Positions 24,750 to 32,921 of a stretch of 64,000 nt of DNA are shown piece after piece. Location: positions 1,736,001-1,800,000 of the forward strand of contig NZ_CP108036.1 of the NCBI RefSeq assembly GCF_036170895.1. The letters run 5' to 3'. The position numbers were made by a program, and so were the translations under genes. The notes below the pieces were generated by a model. It did no database searches, was not told where the DNA came from, and was given only the letters and a program-made list of their open reading frames with translations. This stretch comes from Streptomyces erythrochromogenes (GTDB taxonomy: Bacteria; Actinomycetota; Actinomycetes; Streptomycetales; Streptomycetaceae). The stretch's first letter is position 1. The number at the start of each line of letters is the position of its first letter.

Positions 24750-25291
24750 TGAACCGCAGGAACAGGCGTAACGTCACGGCACTGGCGCTCCTGGGCGCCC
24801 TGACCCTCGCATCGGGATGCACCCTCATGGACAGCGAACCCTCCGCCAAGCGCACCTACGACCCGCAGCCCCGCGCCCACCAGGACGTGGAGAAGGAGGT
24901 CGGCGACCTGTCGAGCAGGGCCCTCGACATGACCCAGGTCAAGGGCAAGGTGACCGACGGGGGGCCGGCGACCTATCCGTGCGGCACCAGCGAGGAGAAG
25001 AAGCAGGGCCTGCGCAACGTCCGGCACGTCTGGTCCGTGTACGGCGTGGACCACGACGCCCTCGGCCAGGGCATGAAGAACCTCGCCGCGCAACTGCCGC
25101 AGAACGGCTGGAAGGTCGTGAAGAACGGCCCGAACGAGAACACCGCCGCGAAGACGCCCGAGGTCCTCGCCGTCCACGAGGCGACCCACACCCAGCTGGA
25201 GGCCAAGTGGATGGACAGCTCCGACGGGGGCGAGAACCTGATCAACTTCGCCGTGTACTCCCGGTGCTTCAAGGACACCGACGTCAAGTGA
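24749..25291 (+). CDS. Lipoprotein coupled to the DUF1023 hydrolase
   Basis: A 180-residue predicted lipoprotein: basic N-terminus MNRRNRRN, a hydrophobic stretch and the lipobox TLASGC at residues about 21-26. The mature part has two Cys (in YPCGTSEEKK and SRCFKD) that could form a disulfide and contains a mixed helix/strand pattern I do not recognise. The start codon overlaps the hydrolase stop by one base (TGATG), so it is translated together with that protein and may act with it outside the membrane. A very strong hairpin follows six bases after the stop. Confidence 0.8.
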   Translation: MNRRNRRNVTALALLGALTLASGCTLMDSEPSAKRTYDPQPRAHQDVEKEVGDLSSRALDMTQVKGKVTDGGPATYPCGTSEEKKQGLRNVRHVWSVYGVDHDALGQGMKNLAAQLPQNGWKVVKNGPNENTAAKTPEVLAVHEATHTQLEAKWMDSSDGGENLINFAVYSRCFKDTDVK

Positions 25292-25297
25292 CAGCCC

Positions 25298-25327
25298 GGT
25301 GACTCCCGCGTCGGCGCGGGAGTCACC
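25298..25327. terminator. Bidirectional hairpin terminator
   Basis: A perfect 13-bp stem (GGTGACTCCCGCG, 25298-25310, with 25315-25327) closes a TCGG tetraloop. It lies between two convergent genes and can serve both. Confidence 0.88.
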
Positions 25328-25337
25328 GACTCCGGGC

Positions 25338-26552
25338 TCAGGCGAGCTCGCGCTGGCGTGGCACCTCGGCCGTGTCCAGGACCGCCGCGATCCCCTGGGC
25401 CAGGCACGGGATGCGGTGGGCCGGGATGCCGGCGATGTTGATGCGCCCCGAGGTCGTCCCGTAGATGGCGTACTGCCTGCGCAGCCGGAGCATCTGGTTC
25501 GGAGTCAGCGGCAGCATCGAGAACATGCCCCTCTGCCGGGCCAGCGAGCGCGCCTGCTCGGTGTGGCCGAGCGCGCCGAGGTGGGCGGTCAGGTCCGCCC
25601 GGTTGGCCATGATCCGGCCGCGCATGACGTCCAGCTCCGCGCGCCAGGAGGCCCGTAGCCCCTCGTCCTGGAGGATCGTGGTCACGACGGCGGCGCCGTG
25701 CTCCGGCGGCATGGAGTACAGGGTCCGGGCGGCGTTCTGCAGGGCCGTCTCGGCGTGCCGCACGGCCTGCCGCGAGGCGCCCAGCACGATGGCGCAGCCG
25801 ACGCGGTCGCTGTAGAGGCCGAAGTTCTTCGAGCAGCTGACGGCGATCAGCATCTCGGGCACCCGGGCCGCCAGCATCCGCGTGGCCAGCAGGTCGGCCT
25901 CCAGGCCGTCGCCGAGCCCGTGGTAGGCGAGGTCGACGAAGGGCACCCAGCCGCCGCGCACGGCCGACTCGGCGAGCGCCTCCCAGTCGTCCAGGAGGGG
26001 GTCGACGCCCGTGGGGTTGTGGCAGCTGCCCTGGAGCAGGACGACGTCGTCGCGCCCGGCGTCCGCCAGCTCCCGCAGCACGCCGGCCGTGTCGAAGCCG
26101 CCCTCGGCGTCCCGCCACCCGTAGGTGCGGACCTTGAGTCCGGCGGCCTCCAGGATGGGCCGGTGGTTGACGTAGGCCGGGTCGCTGATCCACACCGTGG
26201 CGCCCGGGCGGGTGCGGAAGATCAGGTCGGCGAGCAGCCGCAGTGCGCCGGAGCCCGCGACGGTCTGGACGGCCGCGGCCCGCGTCCCGGGCCCGTCCGG
26301 GCCCAGGACCAGGTCCAGCAGGGACTGGTTGAAGGCGGTGTTGCCGGAGAGCCCGCGGTACTCCTTGGACTCGGAGCGCTGCGCCAGCCGGATCTCGGCC
26401 TCGCGGACGGCCGCCATGACCGGGGTGGTGCCGGTCTGGTCCCGGTAGACGCCGAGGACCAGGTTCAGGCGTTCGGGCCGCTCGTCGCCGCCGAACTCGT
26501 ACGTCAGGTCCCACAGCGGGTCGGTGGGCGGCGTGGGAAGGAGCTCAAGCAT
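25338..26552 (-). CDS. Aromatic amino acid/aspartate aminotransferase (class I, TyrB-like)
   Basis: A 404-residue PLP enzyme of aminotransferase subgroup I-alpha. The N-terminal ERLNLVLGVYRDQTGTTPVM and KEYRGLSGNTAFNQSLLDLVLG match the aspartate/aromatic aminotransferases of proteobacteria and eukaryotes, an uncommon type in actinobacteria. The PLP lysine is in SCSKNFGLYSDRVG (residues about 242-255); the cofactor Asp/Tyr pair is in FVDLAYHGLG and the substrate-carboxylate Arg in GRINIAG. Expected substrates are Asp, Phe and Tyr with 2-oxoglutarate. It overlaps the upstream DMT exporter gene by eight bases, and both lie opposite an Lrp/AsnC regulator, suggesting amino acid-responsive control. 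Confidence 0.88.
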   Translation of the reverse strand: MLELLPTPPTDPLWDLTYEFGGDERPERLNLVLGVYRDQTGTTPVMAAVREAEIRLAQRSESKEYRGLSGNTAFNQSLLDLVLGPDGPGTRAAAVQTVAGSGALRLLADLIFRTRPGATVWISDPAYVNHRPILEAAGLKVRTYGWRDAEGGFDTAGVLRELADAGRDDVVLLQGSCHNPTGVDPLLDDWEALAESAVRGGWVPFVDLAYHGLGDGLEADLLATRMLAARVPEMLIAVSCSKNFGLYSDRVGCAIVLGASRQAVRHAETALQNAARTLYSMPPEHGAAVVTTILQDEGLRASWRAELDVMRGRIMANRADLTAHLGALGHTEQARSLARQRGMFSMLPLTPNQMLRLRRQYAIYGTTSGRINIAGIPAHRIPCLAQGIAAVLDTAEVPRQRELA

Positions 26553-27531
26553 CTGCGGGGACCTCGGGTCGGGGGCGGCGGTTGGCGAGGACGACGCCGG
26601 CGGTGATCAGGGGGACGCCGACGAGGACGGCGGCGGTCGGTGATTCGCCGAGCAGGGGGATGGCGAGCAGGACCACGGCGACGGGGCTGAGGCTGCCGAC
26701 GACGGAGCTGCGTTCGGCGCCGAGGCGGCGGATGGCGAAGGCGTACAGCAGGCCGGCGCACAGCCCCACGCCGAGGCCCTGGACGACCAGGAACAGGGCG
26801 ATGTCGGAGCCTGCGGCGTGCGCGATCCCGGTGGGCAGGACGCCGGTCAGGACGAGCAGTCCGATGATGGCGAAGGAGGGCAGGCACAGCAGTCCGATCG
26901 ATCCGACGGGATCGAGGTCCACCTCGCGCAGCCCCACGGTGTAGAGGGCCCACAGGCCGCTGGCGACCAGGAGGATGCCGGAGCCGGCGAGGACGTCCGC
27001 GTCCACGGGGACGACGTAGCGCCAGACGAGGGCGACGACGCCGGCCGCGATCAGCGCGAGGCCGACGGCCTGCGTGCCCTTCGGCACGCCGTGACCGCGC
27101 CGGATCATGATCAGGGAGACGAAGAGCGGGACCATGCCGGGGACGATCGAGCCGACGAAGGCCGCGGAGGTCAGGGACCCGCCGTGCATCGCGGCCAGGA
27201 AGAAGGGCACCCCGGCGCCGCAGACGATCTTCAGGGCGGGGCCCGGCCGCACCGCGGCGATGGCGCGGCGGCGCCGCCACAGGGCCGGGAAGAGGATGAC
27301 GAGGGGGAGGCCGAACCGCAGCAGGGCCGCGTCGGCGGGCAGCAGCGAGGAGCTGCTCAGGGCGCGGGCGCTGAGCGCGAACGCCGCCCAGATCGACACC
27401 GTCACCAGCAGTGCCAGCATGCCCCGGGCCTGGGGGGAGAGCCCGCGCCGGCCGGGGTGTCCGGCGCGCGGGCCCGCCGCATCGGGAGGCAGGGTCGCCC
27501 GGGTGGTGTGCGTCGCGACCAAGGAATCCAC
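26545..27531 (-). CDS. EamA/DMT-superfamily metabolite exporter
   Basis: A 328-residue protein with ten hydrophobic segments in two EamA repeats (first repeat starting MLALLVTVSIWAAFALSARAL, second near LLVASGLWALYTVGLRE). DMT carriers of this type export amino acids or related metabolites. The start is the GTG at 27531, preceded by GGAGG with five-base spacing; the frame remains open upstream to 27717 but would cover the promoter region. The N-terminal 35 residues are basic and hydrophilic. It is translationally linked to the aminotransferase and divergent from the Lrp/AsnC gene 127 bp away, a common exporter-regulator arrangement. Confidence 0.85.
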   Translation of the reverse strand: MDSLVATHTTRATLPPDAAGPRAGHPGRRGLSPQARGMLALLVTVSIWAAFALSARALSSSSLLPADAALLRFGLPLVILFPALWRRRRAIAAVRPGPALKIVCGAGVPFFLAAMHGGSLTSAAFVGSIVPGMVPLFVSLIMIRRGHGVPKGTQAVGLALIAAGVVALVWRYVVPVDADVLAGSGILLVASGLWALYTVGLREVDLDPVGSIGLLCLPSFAIIGLLVLTGVLPTGIAHAAGSDIALFLVVQGLGVGLCAGLLYAFAIRRLGAERSSVVGSLSPVAVVLLAIPLLGESPTAAVLVGVPLITAGVVLANRRPRPEVPADA

Positions 27532-27658
27532 TCCAGCCTCCGGATCACGGACCGGTCCGGTCCGCTCAAGGGCAACGCTAGGGCTTGGGCCGGGGCAGCC
27601 GATTGCCAGTTCTGCCTCTCGGACATACGTTTGGGGCAGGATCTGCCAAGGAGTGGCC

Positions 27659-28141
27659 ATGGACGCAGTCGATCTGCAGATCATCCGGGAATTGCAGACG
27701 GACGGGCGCCTTTCCAACCAGGAACTGGCCGACCGCGTGCGGCTGTCCCCGTCGCCCTGCCTGCGCCGGGTCCGGCGGCTGGAGGAGGCGGGCCTGATCC
27801 GGGGCTACACGGCCATGGTCGACCAGGTCGCCTTCGGGCTGCCGGTCACCGTCTTCGTCCGGATCCGGCTGGAGCGGCACACGGCGGAGGCGGTGCGGCT
27901 CTTCGAGGAGCACGTGGCGGTCATCGAGCACATCCAGGACTGCTACCTGATGGCGGGGAGCAGCGACTACCTGCTCCGGGTCGTCATCGAGGACCTCGAG
28001 GCGTACGAGGCACTGGTGCGCCACCGGATCCACGCCATCCCCGGGATCGCCTCGATCGAGTCGAGCTTCGCGTACGGCAGCGTGAAGCAGTCCAGGACCT
28101 ACCCGCGGCCGGCGCCGGGCGCCTCCCGGCGCCCGCGCTGA
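27659..28141 (+). CDS. Lrp/AsnC family transcriptional regulator
   Basis: A 160-residue regulator with an N-terminal HTH (MDAVDLQIIRELQTDGRLSN and the recognition-helix segment SPSPCLRRVRRLEEAGLIRGY) and a C-terminal RAM/AsnC ligand-binding domain (residues about 70-145, including MAGSSDYLLRVVIEDL with the Gly-x-x-Asp ligand loop). The ATG at 27659 has AAGGAG five bases upstream; an in-frame GTG at 27653 overlaps that site and is unlikely. It probably senses an amino acid and controls the divergent exporter-aminotransferase operon through the 127-bp intergenic region. That region has a weak CTGCC/GGCAG pairing but no strong operator visible by eye. Confidence 0.92.
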   Translation: MDAVDLQIIRELQTDGRLSNQELADRVRLSPSPCLRRVRRLEEAGLIRGYTAMVDQVAFGLPVTVFVRIRLERHTAEAVRLFEEHVAVIEHIQDCYLMAGSSDYLLRVVIEDLEAYEALVRHRIHAIPGIASIESSFAYGSVKQSRTYPRPAPGASRRPR

Positions 28142-28163
28142 CCACGGGACTCGGCGGAGGCAC

Positions 28164-28682
28164 TCAGCGGGAGGCTTCGACCGCGGCCTCGAAGGCGGCG
28201 TGGGCGGCTTCGTCGAAGAGGACGAAGCGCACCTCCTGGACCTCGGTGCGGGCGGCGCGGACCGTCCGGACCGCGATCCTCGCCCCGTCGTCGATGGGCC
28301 AGCCGTAGATGCCGGTGGAGATGGCCGGGAAGGCGACCGTACGGGCGCCCAGCTCGTCGGCGACGCGCAGCGACTCGCGGTAGCAGGAGGCGAGCAGCTC
28401 CGACCGGTCCTCTTCGCGCGACCAGACGGGACCCACCGTGTGGATGACGTGCTCGGCGGACAGCCGGCCGGCGGTGGTGGCGACGGCCCGGCCCGTCGCC
28501 AGGCCTTTGCCGTAGTGCCCGCGCCGCAGGTCCTCGCAGGCCGCGAGGATCTCCGGGCCGCCCTTGCGGTGGATGGCGCCGTCGACCCCGCCGCCGCCGA
28601 GCAGCGAGGAGTTCGCGGCGTTGACGATGGCGTCGGCCTTCTCGGCGGTGATGTCACCGCGGACCAGGGTGATGCGGACCAT
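28164..28682 (-). CDS. Macrodomain protein, O-acetyl-ADP-ribose deacetylase-like
   Basis: A 172-residue single macrodomain. Signature parts are ADAIVNAANSSLLGGGGVDGAIHRKGG (residues about 15-41), with the catalytic Asn and Asp, VIHTVGPVW, and AFPAISTGIYGWPIDD. This is the MacroD/YmdB type that hydrolyses O-acetyl-ADP-ribose and mono-ADP-ribosyl-carboxylates. It starts with ATG at 28682. The protein is convergent with the Lrp gene. The nearby FAD enzyme lies on the same strand 43 bases upstream, so the two may be cotranscribed, although a functional link is not apparent. Confidence 0.93.
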   Translation of the reverse strand: MVRITLVRGDITAEKADAIVNAANSSLLGGGGVDGAIHRKGGPEILAACEDLRRGHYGKGLATGRAVATTAGRLSAEHVIHTVGPVWSREEDRSELLASCYRESLRVADELGARTVAFPAISTGIYGWPIDDGARIAVRTVRAARTEVQEVRFVLFDEAAHAAFEAAVEASR

Positions 28683-28725
28683 CGGAAGTCCCTTCGCAGG
28701 TGGGGGCGGGGCGGGCGGCGCGGCC

Positions 28726-30144
28726 TCAGGAGGCCTTGCGCAGGTGGCGCCAGACCGCCTTGGCGGCGTTGTGGCCGGACATGCCGTGGACGCCCGGTCC
28801 CGGCGGGGTCGCCGAGGAGCAGATGAAGACCGCCGGGTGGGCCGTCGTGTACGGGGAGAGGCTGAGCCTGGGGCGCAGCAGGAGCTGGAGGCCCGAGGCG
28901 GCTCCGCAGGCGATGTCGCCGCCGACGTAGTTGGGGTTGCGGGCGGCGAGCTGGGGCGGGCCGGCGGTGGCGCGGGCCAGGACCAGGTCGCGGAAGCCCG
29001 GTGCGAAGCGCTCCAGTTGGCGCTCGACGGCGTCGGTGAGGTCTCCGTCCCAGCCCGCGGGGACGTGCCCGTAGGCCCAGAAGACGTGCTTGCCCTCGGG
29101 GGCCCTGCCGGGGTCGGCCAGGCTGGGCTGCGCCGTGATGAGGAACGGCGTGCGGGGGGCCCGGCCGCCCGAGGCCAGCTGCAGGGCGGCGTCGATGTCG
29201 CGCGTGCGCGGGCCGATCTGGACGGTTCCGGCGCGGCGCGGCTCCTCGGCCGTCCACGGGACCGGGCCGTCCAGCGCGTAGTCGATCTTGAACACGGAGG
29301 CGCCGTACCGGTAGCCGTCGTACGCGCGCCCCAGCCGGGCGATCCGGGCCAGCGCGGTCGGCGAGGTGTCGAAGACGTAGGCGCGGGCGGGTGGGAGGTC
29401 GTCGAGCCGCTTGACCTCGAAGTCCGTGTGGATCGACCCGCCGAGGTCGCGCAGGTAGGAGGCGAGGGCGTCGGAGATCGACTGGGAGCCGCCGCGGGCC
29501 ATCGGCCAGCCGCCCGCGTGGGCGGCGAGGGCGAAGACCAGGCCGACGGCGCCGGTGCCGATCCCGCCGAGCGGTGCGATGACGTGGGCCACCAGCCCCG
29601 CGAACAGCGCCCGCGCCCGTTCGTCCTGGAAACGGCGCAGCAGCCAGGTCGAGGGCGGCAGGCCGGCGAGCCCGAAGCGGGCGAGGGTCACCGGGTCGCG
29701 GGGCAGCGCCGTGTTCGGCAGGGACATGAAGTCCCGGGCCAGGGTGTCCCATCGGCCGAGGAACGGTCCGACCAGGCGCCGGTAGGCACCCGCGTCGCGC
29801 GGCCCGAAGGACGCGGCCGTCTCCGCGACCGAGCGCGAGAGGACGGCGGCCGTTCCGTCGTCGAAGGGGTGGGCCATGGGCAGCGGGGCGTGCAGCCATT
29901 CCAGCCCGTACCGCTTCAGCGGCATCGTGGCGAAGACGGGCGATCCGGCGCCGAGCGGGTGCACCGCCGAGCAGGGGTCGTGCCGGAAGCCGGGGAGGGT
30001 GAGCTCCTCGGTCCGGGCTCCCCCGCCGACCGTGTCGGCGCCTTCGAAGACGGCCACCGAGAAGCCGCGCCGGGCCAGTTCGACGGCGGCCGTCAGCCCG
30101 TTGGGACCCGCCCCCACCACGACCACATCGAAAATCGACGGCAC
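28726..30144 (-). CDS. FAD-dependent phytoene desaturase-like oxidoreductase
   Basis: A 472-residue flavoprotein of the NAD(P)/FAD-dependent CrtI-like group. The dinucleotide-binding motif [21 protein letters not shown] starts at residue 6 and is followed by [19 protein letters not shown]; the C-terminal motif ([17 protein letters not shown]) is the FAD-contacting segment. The middle resembles amine oxidases acting on hydrophobic substrates. The GTG at 30144 was chosen because GGAG lies eight bases upstream; the frame opens 12 codons earlier. No other carotenoid genes are adjacent, so carotenoid synthesis should not be assumed. It may form a unit with the macrodomain gene downstream. Confidence 0.85.
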   Translation of the reverse strand: MPSIFDVVVVGAGPNGLTAAVELARRGFSVAVFEGADTVGGGARTEELTLPGFRHDPCSAVHPLGAGSPVFATMPLKRYGLEWLHAPLPMAHPFDDGTAAVLSRSVAETAASFGPRDAGAYRRLVGPFLGRWDTLARDFMSLPNTALPRDPVTLARFGLAGLPPSTWLLRRFQDERARALFAGLVAHVIAPLGGIGTGAVGLVFALAAHAGGWPMARGGSQSISDALASYLRDLGGSIHTDFEVKRLDDLPPARAYVFDTSPTALARIARLGRAYDGYRYGASVFKIDYALDGPVPWTAEEPRRAGTVQIGPRTRDIDAALQLASGGRAPRTPFLITAQPSLADPGRAPEGKHVFWAYGHVPAGWDGDLTDAVERQLERFAPGFRDLVLARATAGPPQLAARNPNYVGGDIACGAASGLQLLLRPRLSLSPYTTAHPAVFICSSATPPGPGVHGMSGHNAAKAVWRHLRKAS

Positions 30145-30217
30145 TTGCGACTCCTTCGTTTCCGGCGGCGGCGCCTGCACCCCCAGGATATGGCGACGTG
30201 TGGGCGGGACCGGCCCC

Positions 30218-31042
30218 CTACGCTCCCCGGAGGAGTGCCCGGATCCGTACGGTGGTGGCCTCGTCCCGCCCGACGGCGAACGGCAGGGCGTTGTCGCGGT
30301 CCACCCGGAAGGGGATCCCGTCGACGGTGCTCTGTGCGCCGCCGGCCTCGGCGACCAGCAGCAGCCCGGCGGCGTGGTCCCAGGCCGAGGGCCAGGTGAA
30401 GGCGAGGGCGTCCATCTCTCCGCGGGCCACCTTCAGGTACTCCAGGCCGGCCGAGCCGCAGGGCCTGGCCGCGACTCCGGGCACGTCCAGCCGGGCCAGG
30501 GTGCGCTTGTTCTCGTCGGTGGTGTAGAGCGGGTGGGCGATGGCGACCCGCAGGTCGGCCCCGGGTTCGGGAGAACCGCTGTGGATCCGCTGCCCGTTGA
30601 CGTACGCGCCCTGCCCGCGCACGGCGGTCGCGAGCTCCTCCAGGGCGGGGGCGAAGGTCCAGGAGGCGAGGATCTCCCCGCGCTGCGCCAGTGCGACCAG
30701 GGTGCAGAAGGCCGGGTCGCCGTTCACGAACTGGCGGGTTCCGTCGACGGGGTCGACGATCCACACCGGGGCGTCCGCGCGCAGCGCCTCGTAGACGGTG
30801 GGGTCGGCGTGGACGGCTTCCTCGCCGACCACGGCAGAGCCGGGCAGCAGGCACGTCAGCGAGGCCGTGAGGTGTTCCTCGGCCTTGCGGTCGGCGACGG
30901 TCACCAGGTCGTGCGGGCCGCTCTTCTCGACGACCTCGTGCTCGGCGAGCTGCCGGAACCTCGGCATGATCTCGATCGCCGCCGCCTTGCGGACGGCCTC
31001 TTCCACATCGGGCAGGCCCTGGGCCAGGAACTCATCGATCAT
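30218..31042 (-). CDS. Inositol monophosphatase-family phosphatase
   Basis: A 274-residue Mg-dependent phosphatase of the IMPase/HisN/CysQ family. Metal ligands are visible in VVGEEAV, in [19 protein letters not shown] (the DPxDGT motif, residues about 90-108) and in the C-terminal [19 protein letters not shown]. It dephosphorylates a small phosphate ester; candidates are inositol-1-phosphate, histidinol phosphate or adenosine 3',5'-bisphosphate, and the sequence alone does not decide. The ATG at 31042 (MIDEFLAQ) was chosen because upstream codons add nothing family-like; GGAGG lies very close to it. It lies alone on the minus strand. Confidence 0.9.
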   Translation of the reverse strand: MIDEFLAQGLPDVEEAVRKAAAIEIMPRFRQLAEHEVVEKSGPHDLVTVADRKAEEHLTASLTCLLPGSAVVGEEAVHADPTVYEALRADAPVWIVDPVDGTRQFVNGDPAFCTLVALAQRGEILASWTFAPALEELATAVRGQGAYVNGQRIHSGSPEPGADLRVAIAHPLYTTDENKRTLARLDVPGVAARPCGSAGLEYLKVARGEMDALAFTWPSAWDHAAGLLLVAEAGGAQSTVDGIPFRVDRDNALPFAVGRDEATTVRIRALLRGA

Positions 31043-31180
31043 GCCTCCAGCAAAGCACGCCCGGCCGACAAACCCCACCGCCGGTACCGGACACGGAGGC
31101 GGACACCGGGTGGCCTCCGGGTGAACCGCCCCCGGGGCCGCCGCGGCGGGCGGGTACCGGCGGCTCGGCCGCGGGCGGGG

Positions 31181-31470
31181 TCAGCCGGCGATCGGGTACA
31201 TCGATCCGCGCCGGCCCTCGGGCGACGTCAGCCACTCCAGCTTCTCGGCCGTGTCGGTGCCCGGCTGCGGGGTGTACAGCACGATCGCCAGATCGGGGCG
31301 GGCCGGTATCCGCAGCTGGGTGGCCTCCACGTGGAGCGTGCCGACGACCGGGTGCTCGATCTCCTTCTGCGTCTGCCCGCCCGGGCGCACGTCGCCCCGT
31401 TCCCACAGGTCGGCGAACTCGGGGCTGAGCTCGCGCGCCTCCTCGATGACCGCCCGGAAGCCGTCGCCGC
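31181..31470 (-). pseudogene. Remnant of XRE/MmyB-type regulator (C-terminal part only)
   Basis: The frame encodes FRAVIEEARELSPEFADLWERGDVR followed by HPVVGTLHVEATQLRIPARPDLAIVLYTPQPG in sections that match the end of the MmyB-like ligand-binding domain of actinobacterial XRE regulators. The N-terminal helix-turn-helix and first half of the domain are missing: upstream of about 31470 the frame becomes unrelated low-complexity sequence and reads into an MFS fragment on the other strand. The stop at 31181 is intact. It is therefore a 5'-truncated gene without its own start, and its partner truncation abuts it. Confidence 0.75.
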
Positions 31471-31810
31471 GTGCTGGGGGCCGCGCTGCTCGGCGGGCGC
31501 GGAGTCCGGCGCCCTGCTGGCGACCGTGGCCGTCTCGCTGGCGAGCATGTGCCACCTCGGCGCGATCATCTCGTACGGGGTGGTCGTGACGAGCGGCGTG
31601 CCCGACGAGGAGCAGGGGCTGGCGACCGGTCTGGTCACCACGACGCAGCAGACCGGCCTGACCATCGGCATCCCGCTGCTCGGGGTGCTGGCGACGACGC
31701 AGGCCACGCTGTTCGGCGGGGTGCGGACGGTCCTGGCGGTGGACGCGGTGATCGTGCTGGCGGCGGCGGTCCTGGTGGGCCTCGGCCTGCGCGGCCGCGG
31801 GAAGGCCTGA
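31471..31810 (+). pseudogene. Remnant of MFS transporter (C-terminal part only)
   Basis: From about 31490 the rightward frame encodes SGALLATVAVSLASMCHLGAIIS, GLATGLVTTTQQTGLTIGIP and LAVDAVIVLAAAVLVGLGLRGRG, the last three or so helices of an MFS drug/metabolite exporter with a normal stop at 31810. No start, ribosome site or earlier helices precede it. Together with the leftward regulator remnant it represents a divergent regulator-exporter pair whose facing 5' halves have been deleted. Confidence 0.75.
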
Positions 31811-31847
31811 CCCCTGCCGGCCGGCCCGCGCCGCGGGCGGCCGGACC

Positions 31848-31897
31848 GGCGGGGCGGCGGGGCGGCGGGGCGGCGGGGCGGCGGGGCGGCGGGGCGG
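31848..31897. repeat. 8-bp tandem repeat
   Basis: About 6.25 copies of GGCGGGGC run up to the base before the stop codon of the LLM oxidoreductase gene. It is a simple-sequence array likely to vary in copy number between strains. Confidence 0.9.
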
Positions 31898-31898
31898 A

Positions 31899-32900
31899 TC
31901 AGGCGTTCAGGGCGGGGATGATCTGCGTGCCGTAGGCGTCGATCGTGGACTCCTTCGCGTCGTGCATGTCGTAGACCGCGAACTGGTCCACGCCCAGGTC
32001 GCGCAGGGCCCGCAGCTTCTCGATGTGGGCCTCGGCGGGGCCCAGGAGGCAGAAGCGGTCGACGATCTCGTCGGGGACGAAGTCGGTGGACGGGTTCCCG
32101 GCGCGGCCGTGGTGGCTGTAGTCGTAGCCCTGGCGGGCCTTGACGTACTCGGTGAGTTCGTCGGGGACCATCGAGGAGTGCTCGCCGTAGCGGGAGACCA
32201 GGTCGGCGACGTGGTTGCCGACCATTCCGCCGAACCAGCGGCACTGGTCGCGGGCGTGGGCCAGGTCCTCGCCCACGTACGCGGGCGCCGCCACGCAGAT
32301 CGTGATCGCCGAGGGATCCCGGCCGTCCTCCACCGCAGCCTGGCGGACCGCCTTGATCATCCATTCGGTGAGGTAGAGGTCGGCGAGCTGGAGGATGAAG
32401 CCGTCCGCCTTCTGTCCGGCGAGCGCAAGGGCCTTGGGCCCGTACGCCGCCATCCAGACGGGCAGCTTCCCGTCCTTGATCCAGGGGATGCGGATCGGGT
32501 TGCCGTCGACCGACGCCTCGCGGCCCTCGGCCAGGTCGCGGATGACGTCGATGGCCTCGCCCAGGCGGGCCAGGGTGTTGGGGGCCCGGCCGGCGACGCG
32601 CATCGCGGAGTCGCCGCGGCCGATCCCGCAGACGGTGCGGTTGCCGTACATGTCGTTGAGGGTGGCGAAGGTGGAGGCGGTGACCTCCCAGGTGCGGGTG
32701 CCCGGGTTGGTCACCATCGGGCCGACGTGCAGCTTCTGGGTGTTGGCCAGGATCTGGCTGTAGATGACGAACGGCTCCTGCCACAGCACGGCGGAGTCGA
32801 AGGTCCAGCCGTAGCGGAAGCCGTTGCGCTCGGCGCGCTTCATGAGGCTGATGACCTGGGAGGCGGGCGGGTCGGTCTGCAGGACGAGGCCGAAGTCCAT
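31899..32900 (-). CDS. LLM-class F420-dependent oxidoreductase (TIGR03842-like)
   Basis: A 333-residue luciferase-like TIM-barrel enzyme. The N-terminus MDFGLVLQTDPPASQVISLM and the internal VGPMVTNPGTRTWEVTASTFATLNDMYG and VCGIGRGDSAMRVAGR match the CPS_4043/TIGR03842 group that is thought to use coenzyme F420. It is the last gene of a four-gene operon for beta-alanine formation from dihydropyrimidines, 21 bases after the dihydropyrimidinase gene. No NADPH- or ferredoxin-type dihydropyrimidine dehydrogenase is present here. It could therefore reduce uracil or thymine with F420H2 in place of that enzyme; this is my inference. An oxygenase role as in RutA is an alternative. Confidence 0.88.
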   Translation of the reverse strand: MDFGLVLQTDPPASQVISLMKRAERNGFRYGWTFDSAVLWQEPFVIYSQILANTQKLHVGPMVTNPGTRTWEVTASTFATLNDMYGNRTVCGIGRGDSAMRVAGRAPNTLARLGEAIDVIRDLAEGREASVDGNPIRIPWIKDGKLPVWMAAYGPKALALAGQKADGFILQLADLYLTEWMIKAVRQAAVEDGRDPSAITICVAAPAYVGEDLAHARDQCRWFGGMVGNHVADLVSRYGEHSSMVPDELTEYVKARQGYDYSHHGRAGNPSTDFVPDEIVDRFCLLGPAEAHIEKLRALRDLGVDQFAVYDMHDAKESTIDAYGTQIIPALNA

Positions 32901-32921
32901 CGGGCGGCTCCTTGACGCTCT

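Noticed and set aside
28726..30144. A carotenoid pathway assignment for the phytoene desaturase-like gene
   Set aside because: No crtB, crtE or lycopene cyclase gene adjoins, and this family includes many unrelated oxidoreductases.
31860..31897. A CRISPR-like array
   Set aside because: The repeat unit is only 8 bases with no spacers; it is a simple tandem repeat.
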